In this document: one piece after another, positions 46,087 to 54,133 of the stretch | Layout: each line of letters starts with the position of its first letter | Position numbering within the stretch: position 1 is the stretch's first letter | From: Micromonospora purpureochromogenes | Lineage (GTDB): Bacteria; Actinomycetota; Actinomycetes; Mycobacteriales; Micromonosporaceae | Direction: 5' to 3' | DNA length: 64,000 bases | Assembly (NCBI RefSeq): GCF_900091515.1 | Contig: NZ_LT607410.1 | Location: 6,200,001 to 6,264,000, forward strand | Program-made: the position numbers and the translations under genes | Notes under the pieces: model-generated | The model's database searches: none | Told to the model about the DNA's origin: nothing | The model's input: the letters and a program-made list of their open reading frames with translations, nothing else

Positions 46087-46673
46087 CAAATCTTCTCCAG
46101 TTCGGCGACGATCGCCGCGAGGTCGCGCGGCGACGGGGAGCGGCGGGAGGGGGTGCTGAGGAACGTCCACAACGGCTCCCCGAGCAGGGTGCGGGCGCGG
46201 GCCGGGTCGGACTCGCGGGTCAGGCCGTGGCGCTGGCGCAGCCGCTCGTCGGCCAGCTCGGCCAGCCGCGGCAGGACCCGCTCGGCGAACCGCTCCGGCC
46301 GCCCGGAGCACCAGTCCAGCGGCCGTTCCCAGCCGTTGATGGCGCTCCGCAGCGCGTCCCGGGCACCCCAGTTGTACGAGCCGGGCTCCTCGCCGGCCGG
46401 CGCCCGGCCGCCGGCCCGGGGCGGGGGCGGCGGGGAGAGCGCGGCGGTGACCCGGCGGACGGCGAGCACCGCCAGCACGCCGGCCACCACGATCCAGATC
46501 GAGACCTGGAGGCCGACCGCGCGCAGCACGGCGAGGACCACCGCGGTGGCCGCGGCGGCGACGGCGAGGGTACGCAGCACCGCCCGGGCCCGCCCGCCGC
46601 GCTGCCGGCCGGCGCGCGGCGGCGGCTCCTCCTCGAAGGTGAGCAGGTCGTCGAGGCCGGTGCGCTCGGTCAC
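46086..46673 (-). CDS. two-helix membrane protein of the MoxR cluster
   Basis: The 195-residue protein has an acidic/Pro-rich start (LDDLLTFEEEPPPRAGRQRGGR), two membrane helices (about 35-72), a Pro/Gly linker and a soluble C-terminal part (DALRSAINGWERPLDWCSGRPERFAERVLPRLAELADERLRQRHGL). I recognise no named domain. It lies between the DUF4129 and MoxR genes, ends with a one-base overlap with MoxR, and probably works with them at the membrane. The start is GTG. Confidence 0.75.
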   Translation of the reverse strand: MTERTGLDDLLTFEEEPPPRAGRQRGGRARAVLRTLAVAAAATAVVLAVLRAVGLQVSIWIVVAGVLAVLAVRRVTAALSPPPPPRAGGRAPAGEEPGSYNWGARDALRSAINGWERPLDWCSGRPERFAERVLPRLAELADERLRQRHGLTRESDPARARTLLGEPLWTFLSTPSRRSPSPRDLAAIVAELEKI

Positions 46674-46707
46674 GACCGCACCGCCCGGGGCTCGACGGGT
46701 CGCACGT

Positions 46708-47451
46708 TCACGCCGGCACCTCCTCGGCGGCGGTGGCGAGGGCCGTCAGTTCGCCGCGCAGCCGGCGCAGCGCCGCCCGGGCCTGGTCGCGCATCCGGGC
46801 GTCCACCGTGTGGGTGGCGTACCGGGCCTCGCGGTAGACGTGGGCGAACCCGTCCAGCACGTCGGCGCTGGCGATGGCGGGCACCCCGGCGGCCGGGTCG
46901 CCCCGCAGCAGCCGGGTGACCAGGTCGGTCGGGGTGTCCCCGGTACGCCGGGGCGCGCCCGCCTCGGTGGCGGCCTCCTCCAGGCGTACCCAGCAGGCGA
47001 TCACGGCGGTCCGTGGGTCGGTGTCGGCGTCGTCCAGTTCGACCAGTCCGGCGTCTAGGGCGGCGACCACCTCGCGGGCGGTGCCCTCGGCGGTGCGCCG
47101 GGTGCGGGCGGCCGGGACGGCCCGGGTGGTGCGGCGCAGGGCGCCCCGGATCAGGGTCCAGGCCAGGTAGCCGAGGGCCAGCAGGATGGCCAGGCCCAGC
47201 AGGACGATCGCCACCGTCGCGATCCACTGCGGGATGTCGGCCTGGGTCCGTTCGGCGCCGGCGCGCGGCTCGATCGGGATGGAGCGGGCCGGCGCGGCGG
47301 AGGGGTAGTCCGGGACGTACGGGAGTTGCCTGGCGGCGGGCGGGATGCGGCTCGCGCCGATCGAGGAGTGCCCGGCGGCGAGCGCCGCGGCGGCCAGCAG
47401 GAGGGTCACCGCGAGGACGGGCCACCACCTGCGCAGCACGCCGAGGTCCAT
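46708..47451 (-). CDS. DUF4129 domain membrane protein
   Basis: The 247-residue protein has an N-terminal helix (about 10-28), an outer segment with PPAARQLPYVPDYPSAAPARSIPIEP, a second helix (about 78-100), and the DUF4129 domain (about 125-235; DTDPRTAVIACWVRLEEAATEAGAPRRTGDTPTDLVTRLL, DVLDGFAHVYREARYATHTV). DUF4129 is common in MoxR/DUF58/transglutaminase-like clusters; no transglutaminase gene is present here. The ATG at 47451 is preferred; a GTG two codons earlier is possible. Confidence 0.85.
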   Translation of the reverse strand: MDLGVLRRWWPVLAVTLLLAAAALAAGHSSIGASRIPPAARQLPYVPDYPSAAPARSIPIEPRAGAERTQADIPQWIATVAIVLLGLAILLALGYLAWTLIRGALRRTTRAVPAARTRRTAEGTAREVVAALDAGLVELDDADTDPRTAVIACWVRLEEAATEAGAPRRTGDTPTDLVTRLLRGDPAAGVPAIASADVLDGFAHVYREARYATHTVDARMRDQARAALRRLRGELTALATAAEEVPA

Positions 47452-47471
47452 CGCCACCGCCCCACGCAGCC

Positions 47472-48212
47472 TCAGTCCACCCCGGCGAGTTGTTTCGCCC
47501 GGGCGAACACGTCGTCCAGCATCAATGGTGTCAGCCGTCCCGTGAAGGTGTTCTGCTGGCTGACGTGGTAGCAACCGAGCAGCTCGGGGGCGGCCGTCCC
47601 GGACCAGTGTGCCCCATGCCCGAAGACCGGTCGCGGGCTGGGCGGGCGGACGCCGTACACGTCGCGCAGCACCGGCCACCACGCGGCCCAGGCGAAGGCG
47701 CCCAGCGCGACCACGACGCGCAGGGTGGGCCGGATCAGCCCGACCTCGCGGTGCAGCCACGGCGCGCAGGTGTCCCGCTCGGCCGGGGTGGGCTTGTTGT
47801 CCGGCGGCGCGCACCGCACCGCGGCGAAGATCCGGGTGTCCCGCAGCGTGAGCCCGTCGTCGGCGGCCACGCTGGTCGGCTGGTTGGCCAGCCCGGCGCG
47901 GTGCAGGGCGGCGAAGAGCACGTCGCCGGACCGGTCGCCGGTGAAGATCCGACCGGTGCGGTTTCCGCCGTGCGCGGCCGGGGCCAGCCCGAGGATGCCG
48001 ATCCGGGCGTCCGACGTGCCGAAGCCGGGCACCGGGCGACCCCAGTAGTGCTGTTCGCGGAAGGCCGCCCGCTTCGTCCGGGCGACCTCCTCCCGCCAGG
48101 AGACCAGGCGTGGGCAGGCGAAGCAGTTGCTGACGGCGCCGTCGAGGTCGGCCAGGTCGGTCGCCCGCGCGGCGCGGGCGACCACCTCCACGGGGGTACG
48201 GGGCTCAGCCAA
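47472..48212 (-). CDS. family 5 uracil-DNA glycosylase (UdgB-type)
   Basis: The 246-residue enzyme removes uracil, and often hypoxanthine or ethenocytosine, from DNA. It shows [24 protein letters not shown], the family 5 active-site motif, and a late [13 protein letters not shown] motif where many members have HPS. The cysteines CFACPRL, RCAPP and DTCAPW fit a 4Fe-4S cluster. The proposed TTG start overlaps the dienelactone-hydrolase stop by eight bases. A GTG at 48191 is the alternative, and neither has a good ribosome-binding site. Confidence 0.88.
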   Translation of the reverse strand: MAEPRTPVEVVARAARATDLADLDGAVSNCFACPRLVSWREEVARTKRAAFREQHYWGRPVPGFGTSDARIGILGLAPAAHGGNRTGRIFTGDRSGDVLFAALHRAGLANQPTSVAADDGLTLRDTRIFAAVRCAPPDNKPTPAERDTCAPWLHREVGLIRPTLRVVVALGAFAWAAWWPVLRDVYGVRPPSPRPVFGHGAHWSGTAAPELLGCYHVSQQNTFTGRLTPLMLDDVFARAKQLAGVD

Positions 48213-48891
48213 GCTTGGCCCGGAAGAGTTCCAGGGTGCGTGCCCAGGCGGTGGCGGCGGCCCGCTGGTCGAAGTTCTCCGGCCGGTCCTCGTTGAAGAA
48301 CGCGTGCGCGGTGCCCGGGTAGTCGTAGGTCTGGCAGGTGCCGCCGGCCGTCTCGATGGCCCGGCGGACGGTCTGTACGCCGTCCGCGGCGGAGAGACCG
48401 TCCGCTTCGGAGCAGTGGATGACCGCCGCCTTGCCGGCGTAGTCGGTCCACTCGGAGCGCATCGCCTCCCACGGCAGCCGGGGGTAGAAGGCGGCGGTGG
48501 CGACGATCCGCTCGGAGCGGGTGGCCGCCCAGAGGGCCAGGCTGGCTCCGGCGCAGAAGCCCGCGCAGCCGACCTTGCCGGTGACCTCGGGCCGTCCGGC
48601 GAGGTAGTCGGCAGCGACCGCGATGTCCGCCGCCGCCTCGTCCATCTGCGCGCTGTTCAGCATCTGCCGGGGCTCACTCGGCTTGCTGGCCGGCTGACCG
48701 TGCCGGAAGTCCGGGGCGAGGGCGACGAAGCCCGCCTCGGCGAAGCGGTCCGCGACCGACCGGATGTGGGGCACCAGACCCCACCAGTCCTGGATGACGA
48801 TGACCGCGGGGCTGGCCGCACCGCCGGGGGGTATCGCGAGATACCCCTCGCCCGTCCCACCGTTGCTGGCGTAGCTCACCATCTCGCCCAT
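48205..48891 (-). CDS. dienelactone hydrolase family protein
   Basis: The 228-residue alpha/beta-hydrolase has a cysteine nucleophile in [12 protein letters not shown] (Cys113), the acid in [10 protein letters not shown] and the histidine in [11 protein letters not shown]. The residue after IQ in [10 protein letters not shown] is Asp, whereas classical dienelactone hydrolases have Glu there. No other aromatic-degradation gene is near, so the natural substrate is uncertain. GGAGGACGGCCG precedes the ATG. The glycosylase gene overlaps its end, so the two are probably one transcript. Confidence 0.87.
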   Translation of the reverse strand: MGEMVSYASNGGTGEGYLAIPPGGAASPAVIVIQDWWGLVPHIRSVADRFAEAGFVALAPDFRHGQPASKPSEPRQMLNSAQMDEAAADIAVAADYLAGRPEVTGKVGCAGFCAGASLALWAATRSERIVATAAFYPRLPWEAMRSEWTDYAGKAAVIHCSEADGLSAADGVQTVRRAIETAGGTCQTYDYPGTAHAFFNEDRPENFDQRAAATAWARTLELFRAKLG

Positions 48892-49039
48892 CGGCCGTCC
48901 TCCTAGCGGTCAGTCATCGTTGGCTGGTCGCCCAGTGGTCCTACGTGCCGGTAGCCTGCCACGCCGTGAGCGCGCCGGGAAGACGCGAGAACAGTGGCAT
49001 ATACCTCCCGTTCACCGCATGGTGAACCGGCGTACGACG

Positions 49040-49070
49040 ACGGCGGCGCGGGGACTTCCCGCGCCGCCGT
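49040..49070 (-). terminator. terminator of the LppU-like gene
   Basis: ACGGCGGCGCGGG (49040-49052) and CCCGCGCCGCCGT (49058-49070) form a perfect 13-bp stem with a GACTT loop, 47 bases past the stop of the minus-strand gene at 49117. The remaining bases up to 48892 hold no gene; they carry the dienelactone hydrolase promoter and its TAGGAGGAC ribosome-binding site. Confidence 0.75.
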
Positions 49071-49116
49071 CCGACGGTCGTGCCGAGGCCGGTCCGGCCT
49101 TCGTGGTCCCGGCCGG

Positions 49117-49644
49117 TCAGGCCTTCTTGGTGAGGCAGAGCAGGTAGCCCTTGCCGCCCGGGGCGATGTTGTAGAAGACGTAGCCGTCCTCGCCGGGCTT
49201 GATGTACTGCTCGCACGCCTGGCCGCTCTTGGCCTGCGCCTCGGTCTGGTCCTCCACCCGGCCGACCACGGTGTAGACCGCCTCGGTCGAGGTGCACTTC
49301 ACGACCTCGGCGCTGCTGACCGAGCGCTCCTCGGTGCCGGTGACCGCGGGCAGTTCGGCGATGCAGTCACCGGCCTTGGCCTCGGCGGTCTCGTCGGAGT
49401 TCAGGAAGCTCCCGATGGCCGTGCCGAGGCCGAACTTGAGGCCGGCGACGACCAGGAACACGACCACCGCGCCGATGATGCCCAGCGCCTTGCGGCCGCC
49501 GGTTCCCTTCGCCGCCGGCTCGACCGGGGACGCCGCCGGCGCGGTCGCGTCGGCCTGCGGGGCCGGGTCGGGCTGCGCGAGCTGCTCGGGCTGCGCGGCC
49601 TGCGCGGGCTGCGGCGCGGAGGGCGGTGCTACCTGCTCTGACAC
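49117..49644 (-). CDS. membrane-anchored LppU-like secreted protein
   Basis: The 175-residue protein has a Pro/Ala/Gln-rich cytoplasmic N-terminus (about 1-50), one membrane helix (LGIIGAVVVFLVVAGL, about 54-69), and an outer domain with four cysteines (GDCIAELP, VKCTSTEA, QACEQYI, LLCLTKKA) likely forming two disulfides. The cysteine pattern and length resemble the actinobacterial LppU/SCO3897-type family, which I offer tentatively. GGAAGGA precedes the GTG start. Function is unknown. Confidence 0.7.
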   Translation of the reverse strand: MSEQVAPPSAPQPAQAAQPEQLAQPDPAPQADATAPAASPVEPAAKGTGGRKALGIIGAVVVFLVVAGLKFGLGTAIGSFLNSDETAEAKAGDCIAELPAVTGTEERSVSSAEVVKCTSTEAVYTVVGRVEDQTEAQAKSGQACEQYIKPGEDGYVFYNIAPGGKGYLLCLTKKA

Positions 49645-49752
49645 TGAGGATCCTTCCGAGGGGTGGACGAGCAGACGACACCGTAGCCATCAAGATCGAG
49701 ATGCGCTGTCCCGTTCCCCTCATCCGTTCAGCTATTTCCCTCCAGTCGATCC

Positions 49753-50796
49753 TCAGCTCGTCGGGACGGCCGCCGGAGCGGTCGGACCGGCCGGCGCGGT
49801 CACCGTCGGGCCGGGTGCGCCCCCGGTCGGCGCCGGTGCGCTCACGGTCGGCGTCGGCGCGGCACCGGTCGGCGTCGCGGTGGCGGAGGGTGCGGCGGTC
49901 GTCGGGGCGGTGCCCGGCGGGACCGGCGCCTGGGCCGGCGGGCGGGGCCGGAACGGAGCCTGCTCCGGGCAGTACGGGTAGCCACGCTGCACCGGGCTGA
50001 CGTCGGGCAGGGCCGGGTCGGTGCAGGAGGGCCAGCCGAGCCGGATCGGGGTGCCGTTCTGGTCGAAGAGCCGGGCGTTCTCCACCAGCCGCCCCTCACG
50101 GTCGTAGACGTAGACGTCCTGCACCTCGTCGTACGGGTTGCGCACCGAGATCGGGTCGTAGCCGTAGTCGCCGTGCCAGCGGGCCCGCTCGTCCACCTGC
50201 ACCAGCGCGGCCAGGGCGAACACGACGAGCACCAGGGTGCCGGCGCGCAGCAGGAGGCGCGGCCAGCGGCGCAGCTCGCCGGCCCGGCGGCCCAGCCAGA
50301 TCGACGCCAGCACGCAGCCGACCAGCAGCACCAGCCCGGCCGTCGCGCTGCTGCCCACCCGGGGCACCACGGCCAGCGGCGCCCCGGTCATCGCGCCCAG
50401 CAGCGACGCCGCCAGGTAGCCGCGCAGCACCCACCACGCCGGGCGGAGCAGGCGCAGGAACTCGCTCGCCGAGGCGTACCCGAGCAGGGGGCCCAGTCGG
50501 GTGTCCAGGCCGGCGAGCCGGACGCGGACCCGGCCCGCGACGGCGCCGAACCGCTGCTCCAGGCCGGGCCGGCCGGCCGACCGCTCGCCCGCGCCGGCCG
50601 CGGCGCGCAACTCGGCCGCGTACGCCTCCGGCTCGCCCAGCCGCTCGACCAGCGAGCCGCCGTCCTCGGCGGCGACCTCGGCGAGATGCTCCGGCAGGTC
50701 CTCGGTCAGTTCCTCGCGGACCGCCGGCGGCAGGTCGGCCAGTGCGGCCCGCACCCGCTCCACGTAGTCCGTGATCTCCTGCCCAGTGACGGTCAT
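49753..50796 (-). CDS. HAAS-domain membrane protein partnered with PadR
   Basis: The 347-residue protein starts with a HAAS-type helical domain (about 5-75; EITDYVERVRAALADLPPAVREELTEDLPEHLAEVAAEDGGSL). Four membrane helices follow (about 125-235), then an outer domain with two cysteines (WPSCTDPALPD, YPYCPEQAPF) and a 75-residue Pro/Thr/Ala tail. HAAS proteins are encoded with PadR-like regulators and are thought to transmit membrane signals. Its ATG overlaps the padR stop by four bases. The signal is unknown. Confidence 0.82.
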   Translation of the reverse strand: MTVTGQEITDYVERVRAALADLPPAVREELTEDLPEHLAEVAAEDGGSLVERLGEPEAYAAELRAAAGAGERSAGRPGLEQRFGAVAGRVRVRLAGLDTRLGPLLGYASASEFLRLLRPAWWVLRGYLAASLLGAMTGAPLAVVPRVGSSATAGLVLLVGCVLASIWLGRRAGELRRWPRLLLRAGTLVLVVFALAALVQVDERARWHGDYGYDPISVRNPYDEVQDVYVYDREGRLVENARLFDQNGTPIRLGWPSCTDPALPDVSPVQRGYPYCPEQAPFRPRPPAQAPVPPGTAPTTAAPSATATPTGAAPTPTVSAPAPTGGAPGPTVTAPAGPTAPAAVPTS

Positions 50797-51125
50797 GCCG
50801 CCATCCCCCGATCGTCGAGCAGCCTGTCCATGGTGGTGGCGAACGAGCGCCAGGTCTTGCCGGAGCGGGTGAGCTGTTCCCGGCCGGCGGCGTTCAGCGC
50901 GTAGTACTTGCGGTGCGGCCCGGACTCGCTGGGCACCACGTACGTGGTGAGCAGGCCGGCGCCGAAGAGCCGGCGCAGCGTGCCGTAGACCGAGGCGTCG
51001 CCGACCTCGTCGAGACCGGCCTCGCGGAGCCGGCGCAGGATGTCGTAACCGTAGCCGTCCTCGTCCTTGAGCACGGCGAGGACGGCCAGGTCGAGCACGC
51101 CCTTCAGGAGCTGCGTGGTATCCAC
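50793..51125 (-). CDS. PadR family transcriptional regulator
   Basis: The 110-residue protein is a PadR winged-helix regulator: LLKGVLDLAVLAVLKDEDGYGYDILRRLREAGLDEVGDASVYGTLRRLFGAGLLTTYVV, then SGPHRKYYALNAAGREQL. It is short, as in the PadR-s2 group. The downstream HAAS gene is translationally coupled. TTGACG and TACTCT lie directly upstream with an imperfect dyad between them, and the -10 is seven bases from the GTG. This strongly suggests a leaderless, self-repressed operon. Confidence 0.9.
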   Translation of the reverse strand: MDTTQLLKGVLDLAVLAVLKDEDGYGYDILRRLREAGLDEVGDASVYGTLRRLFGAGLLTTYVVPSESGPHRKYYALNAAGREQLTRSGKTWRSFATTMDRLLDDRGMAA

Positions 51126-51132
51126 GGATTCG

Positions 51133-51162
51133 AGAGTAGTGCGTATTGCGTAGTACCGTCAA
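51133..51162 (-). promoter_or_regulatory. padR promoter with overlapping imperfect operator dyad
   Basis: On the minus strand, TTGACG (51162-51157), an 18-bp spacer and TACTCT (51138-51133) form a good promoter. The spacer is occupied by GTACTACGCA facing TACGCACTAC (51156-51136), matching at 7 of 10 arm positions. PadR proteins bind such dyads, and a site between -35 and -10 would block RNA polymerase. Confidence 0.6.
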
Positions 51163-51233
51163 CGCCTCGCCGCGGTTCGATTCTTCGAATTAAGTTTCGC
51201 TTAGCTGGCCTGCTGATCCACGGGCAAGATCGG

Positions 51234-51239
51234 TACCTT
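51234..51239 (+). promoter_or_regulatory. -10-like hexamer TACCTT
   Basis: TACCTT ends six bases before the ATG at 51246, again with leaderless spacing, for the gene diverging from padR. Confidence 0.4.
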
Positions 51240-51245
51240 GCCCGG

Positions 51246-51899
51246 ATGCGACACATCCGAACCGTGATCACCGCAGCCGTCGTGGGTCCGCTGGCCTGGA
51301 TCCTGTTCGCCCTCGGCCAGGACCGGTCAGCACAGGCGTTCGCCAATGCACAGGATGGCGGCACGCTGGACAGCAGTGATTTCGTTCGACCCGCCCTGGT
51401 GCTGGCGGCTGCCGGGATCCTGCTCGGGCTCATCGCCACGCTCCGGATCTCCCCGCTGGGCGCGGCGCTGACCGGGCTGGTCTACTCGGCCAGTTACCTG
51501 GGCCTACTGGTCCGCCCGGCCTCGGTGATGAGACTGCTCGACCACAAACTGACCTTGAGCGGCCACCAGGTCGACCTGGCGGCCCCCGTACGGACCGGGA
51601 CCACACTGCTGGTGGGCTCGCTGTTGCTCGTCGGGGTCGTGAGCGTCCGCCGCTGGCAGCGCTGGCCGCAGCCCGCCGCGGACGCGCCCGCGGCGCTGGT
51701 ACCGGACGAGATCATCTCGCCCGCGGCGGGACGGGACCGCCCACTGGGCGTGGACGGTCTCGGCCTGGGCACGCCACAGCCGACGCCGGAGCCGGCGCCG
51801 GTTCGGACCGGCGGTGCGGACTGGGCCGGCACGCTGTCGGGCGGCTCCGGGGACGGGCGCGGGCAGTGGTCGGACTGGACGCGCCAGCCGTCGCGGTGA
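51246..51899 (+). CDS. four-helix membrane protein, unknown function
   Basis: The 217-residue protein has four predicted membrane helices: 6-22, 46-64, 70-90 and about 118-136. A Pro/Gly-rich cytoplasmic tail ends in Trp/Gly/Ser repeats (GGADWAGTLSGGSGDGRGQWSDW). I recognise no named family. The ATG follows a -10 hexamer by six bases. It diverges from padR with about 120 bp between starts and ends two bases from the convergent ppx stop. Confidence 0.7.
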   Translation: MRHIRTVITAAVVGPLAWILFALGQDRSAQAFANAQDGGTLDSSDFVRPALVLAAAGILLGLIATLRISPLGAALTGLVYSASYLGLLVRPASVMRLLDHKLTLSGHQVDLAAPVRTGTTLLVGSLLLVGVVSVRRWQRWPQPAADAPAALVPDEIISPAAGRDRPLGVDGLGLGTPQPTPEPAPVRTGGADWAGTLSGGSGDGRGQWSDWTRQPSR

Positions 51900-51900
51900 A

Positions 51901-52860
51901 CTACTGACGCCGGTCCTGCGGGGCGAGGCTCCAGGCGATGCCGTCGAGGATGTCGTGTTCGGAGGCGACCACCGACGGCATGCCGGCCCGCTCCATGATC
52001 ACGCGGAGCACCAGCGCGCCCGCGCCGATCACGTCGGCCCGGCCGGGATGCATGACCGGGACGGCCAACCGCTGCTCGCGGGTCTTCGCCAGCAGGTCGG
52101 CCGTCACGTCGGCCACCCGGTCGTACGACACCCGGGCGTGGTGGATGCGCTCCGGGTCGTACTCGGTGAGGCCCTGGGCGATGGCGACGACGGTGGTGAC
52201 CGACCCGGCGAGGCCGACCAGCGTGGCGGCCTGGCGGCCGGGGACCGCCTCGAGCGCGCGGTCCACCGCGACCGCGATGTCGGCCTGCGCGGCGGCGATC
52301 TCGTCCAGCGTGGGCGGGTCGCCGTGCAGGTGCCGCTCGGTCATCCGGACGCAGCCGATGTCCATCGAGATGGCCGCCTGCACCCCGCCCTCCCGGGTGC
52401 CGACGACGAACTCCGTCGAGCCGCCACCGATGTCCACCACCAGGTACGGCGGCTCCGCGTCGGCGGGCAGCCCCCGGACCGCGCCGGTGAAGGAGAGCCG
52501 GGCCTCCTCGTCGCCGGTGACCACCTCGGGCGCGGCACCGAGGGTCTGTTCGACCATGGCCCGGAAGTCCCCGGCGTTGGCGGCGTCCCGGGAGGCGGAG
52601 GTGGCGCACATCCGCACCCGCTCGGCGCCCAGCTTCTCGATCTCGGCGGCGTAGTCGGCCAGCGCCACCCGGGTCCGCTCGATCGCCTCCGGGGCGAGCC
52701 GGCCGGTCCGGTCGACGCCCTGGCCGAGCCGGACGATCTCCATCCGGCGGGTCAGGTCGACCAGCGGCGCCTGCGCGCCGGCGGACGGGTCGGGCAGGTC
52801 GGCGACCAGCAGGCGGATGGAGTTGGTCCCGCAGTCGATGGCGGCCACACGCGTCGTCAC
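51901..52860 (-). CDS. ppx: Ppx/GppA family exopolyphosphatase / guanosine pentaphosphatase
   Basis: The 319-residue protein has the Ppx/GppA ATPase-fold signature: VAAIDCGTNSIRLLVAD, TSASRDAANAGDF, VVTGDEEARLSFTGA, LVVDIGGGSTEFVVG and LVGLAGSVTTVVAIAQ. Family members remove phosphate from polyphosphate or convert pppGpp to ppGpp. It is the short single-domain actinobacterial form. The GTG at 52860 is chosen because TAGGGT lies seven bases upstream. Mycobacterial ppx2 (Rv1026) likewise follows eno, divIC and DUF501. Confidence 0.9.
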   Translation of the reverse strand: MTTRVAAIDCGTNSIRLLVADLPDPSAGAQAPLVDLTRRMEIVRLGQGVDRTGRLAPEAIERTRVALADYAAEIEKLGAERVRMCATSASRDAANAGDFRAMVEQTLGAAPEVVTGDEEARLSFTGAVRGLPADAEPPYLVVDIGGGSTEFVVGTREGGVQAAISMDIGCVRMTERHLHGDPPTLDEIAAAQADIAVAVDRALEAVPGRQAATLVGLAGSVTTVVAIAQGLTEYDPERIHHARVSYDRVADVTADLLAKTREQRLAVPVMHPGRADVIGAGALVLRVIMERAGMPSVVASEHDILDGIAWSLAPQDRRQ

Positions 52861-52867
52861 GGCAGCA

Positions 52868-52873
52868 ACCCTA
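52868..52873 (-). promoter_or_regulatory. -10-like hexamer TAGGGT for ppx
   Basis: On the minus strand TAGGGT is followed by seven bases and then the ppx GTG, consistent with leaderless transcription. Confidence 0.4.
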
Positions 52874-52930
52874 CGGCAGCCCCGCCGCCCCAACCTGTCG
52901 GTCGCCGCCGGCGGCATCACCTCGTCGAGG

Positions 52931-52970
52931 GTGATACCTGAGAGTCATCTTGATGCCTCTGAGGTATCAC
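52931..52970. promoter_or_regulatory. 40-bp near-perfect palindrome, orphan operator-like
   Basis: GTGATACCT (52931-52939) and AGGTATCAC (52962-52970) frame AGAG/CTCT and CATC/GATG, so nearly the whole 40 bp is symmetric with only single mismatched pairs. Each half resembles GTGATACCTcAGAGGCATC, and the right half is itself a 17-bp dyad. A further ATCACC/GGTGAT inverted pair (52916-52935) overlaps the left edge. It lies between argA-like and ppx genes, 70 bases upstream of the ppx start. No regulator gene adjoins it. Confidence 0.6.
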
Positions 52971-53030
52971 GCTCGCTGGCGTGGCCGCATCCGGAGGGCG
53001 TGACCGGGCAGCACGCCGAGGGCGTACCGG

Positions 53031-53543
53031 CTACAGCCGGAGCAGCATCCGGGTGTTGCCGAGCGTGTTCGGCTTGACCCGCTCCAGGTCCAGGAACTCC
53101 GCGACACCCTCGTCGTACGAGCGCAGCAGCTGCTCGTAGACCGGATGCGGCACGGGCGCCCCGTCGATCTCGGTGAAGCCGAACGCGCCGAAGAACCGGG
53201 TCTCGAAGGTGAGCACGAAGATCCGCGCGACGCCCAGCTCCCGGGCGGCGTCGATCAGCTCGCCCACGATCCGGTGACCGATCTTGCGGCCCCGGCACAC
53301 CGGGTCCACCGCCACCGTCCGGATCTCGGCCAGGTCCTCCCACATCACGTGCAGCGCGCCGCAGCCGACCACGGTGCCGTCGCCGGTCACCGCGACCCGG
53401 AACTCCTGCACGTCCTCGTAGAGGGTGACGGTGGCCTTGCTCAACAGCCGCCGGTCGTCGGTGTACGTGTCGACCAGTCGCCGGATGCCCCGCACGTCAC
53501 CGGTGCGCGCCCGGCGTACGACGATCTCGTCGGCGGCGCTCAT
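53031..53543 (-). CDS. amino-acid N-acetyltransferase (ArgA-like GNAT)
   Basis: The 170-residue GNAT protein resembles the short N-acetylglutamate synthase of actinobacteria (M. tuberculosis Rv2747): VRRARTGDVRGIRRLVDTY, LYEDVQEFRVAV, CGALHVMWEDLAEIRTVAVDP, the acetyl-CoA loop GRKIGHRIVGELI, and VLTFETRFFGAFGFTEIDG. It would acetylate glutamate, the first step of arginine synthesis. It starts one base after the DUF501 stop, so it is in the eno-divIC-DUF501 transcript. No other arginine gene is nearby. Confidence 0.82.
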   Translation of the reverse strand: MSAADEIVVRRARTGDVRGIRRLVDTYTDDRRLLSKATVTLYEDVQEFRVAVTGDGTVVGCGALHVMWEDLAEIRTVAVDPVCRGRKIGHRIVGELIDAARELGVARIFVLTFETRFFGAFGFTEIDGAPVPHPVYEQLLRSYDEGVAEFLDLERVKPNTLGNTRMLLRL

Positions 53544-53544
53544 C

Positions 53545-54108
53545 TCACTCCGCCGGCACGTCCACGCACGGCCCGGCCGCCCACCACTTCTCCACCAGCG
53601 CCAGCGTCTCGTCGCCGAACGGGTTGACCCCCGGCCCGGCGCCGAGCGCGTGCCCCAGGTGCACGTGCAGGCACTTCACCCGGCCCGGCATGCCACCGGC
53701 GGAGATGCCGGCGATCTCCGGCACCTGGCCGATCGCCTCCCGCCGGGCGAGGTAGTCCTCGTGCGCCGCGCGGTAGCGGGCGGCCAGCTCCGGGTCCTCG
53801 GCGAGCCGGTCGGCCATCTCCTTCATCAGCCCGGCCGACTCCAGCCGGCTGCACGCCGCGGTCGCACGGGGGCAGGTCAGGTAGAACAGCGTCGGGAAGG
53901 GCGTGCCGTCGGCCAGCCGCGGCGTCGTCTCCACCACGTCGGGCAGTCCGCACGGGCACCGGTGGGCCACCGCCCGGGTACCGCGTGGCGGGCGTCCGAG
54001 CTGCGCGGCCACCGCGGCCAGGTCGGCCTCGGTGGCCGGTTCCCGCTGCGGCAGGGGTACGGAATCCGCCGCCGGCTCCTGCGGTGGTACGACAGTCACG
54101 GTGCCCAT
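53545..54108 (-). CDS. DUF501 domain protein
   Basis: The 187-residue protein matches DUF501: QLGRPPRGTRAVAHRCPCGLPDVVETTPRLADGTPFPTLFYLTCP and GGMPGRVKCLHVHLGHALGAGPGVNPFG. The conserved Cys/His residues (CPCG, CP, CLHVH) suggest a metal site. It lies between the septum-formation gene and the GNAT gene, its invariant setting in actinobacteria (Rv1025). Its function is unknown. Confidence 0.9.
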   Translation of the reverse strand: MGTVTVVPPQEPAADSVPLPQREPATEADLAAVAAQLGRPPRGTRAVAHRCPCGLPDVVETTPRLADGTPFPTLFYLTCPRATAACSRLESAGLMKEMADRLAEDPELAARYRAAHEDYLARREAIGQVPEIAGISAGGMPGRVKCLHVHLGHALGAGPGVNPFGDETLALVEKWWAAGPCVDVPAE

Positions 54109-54133
54109 CTCTCGTTCGGTGCTCGGGTGGTGC

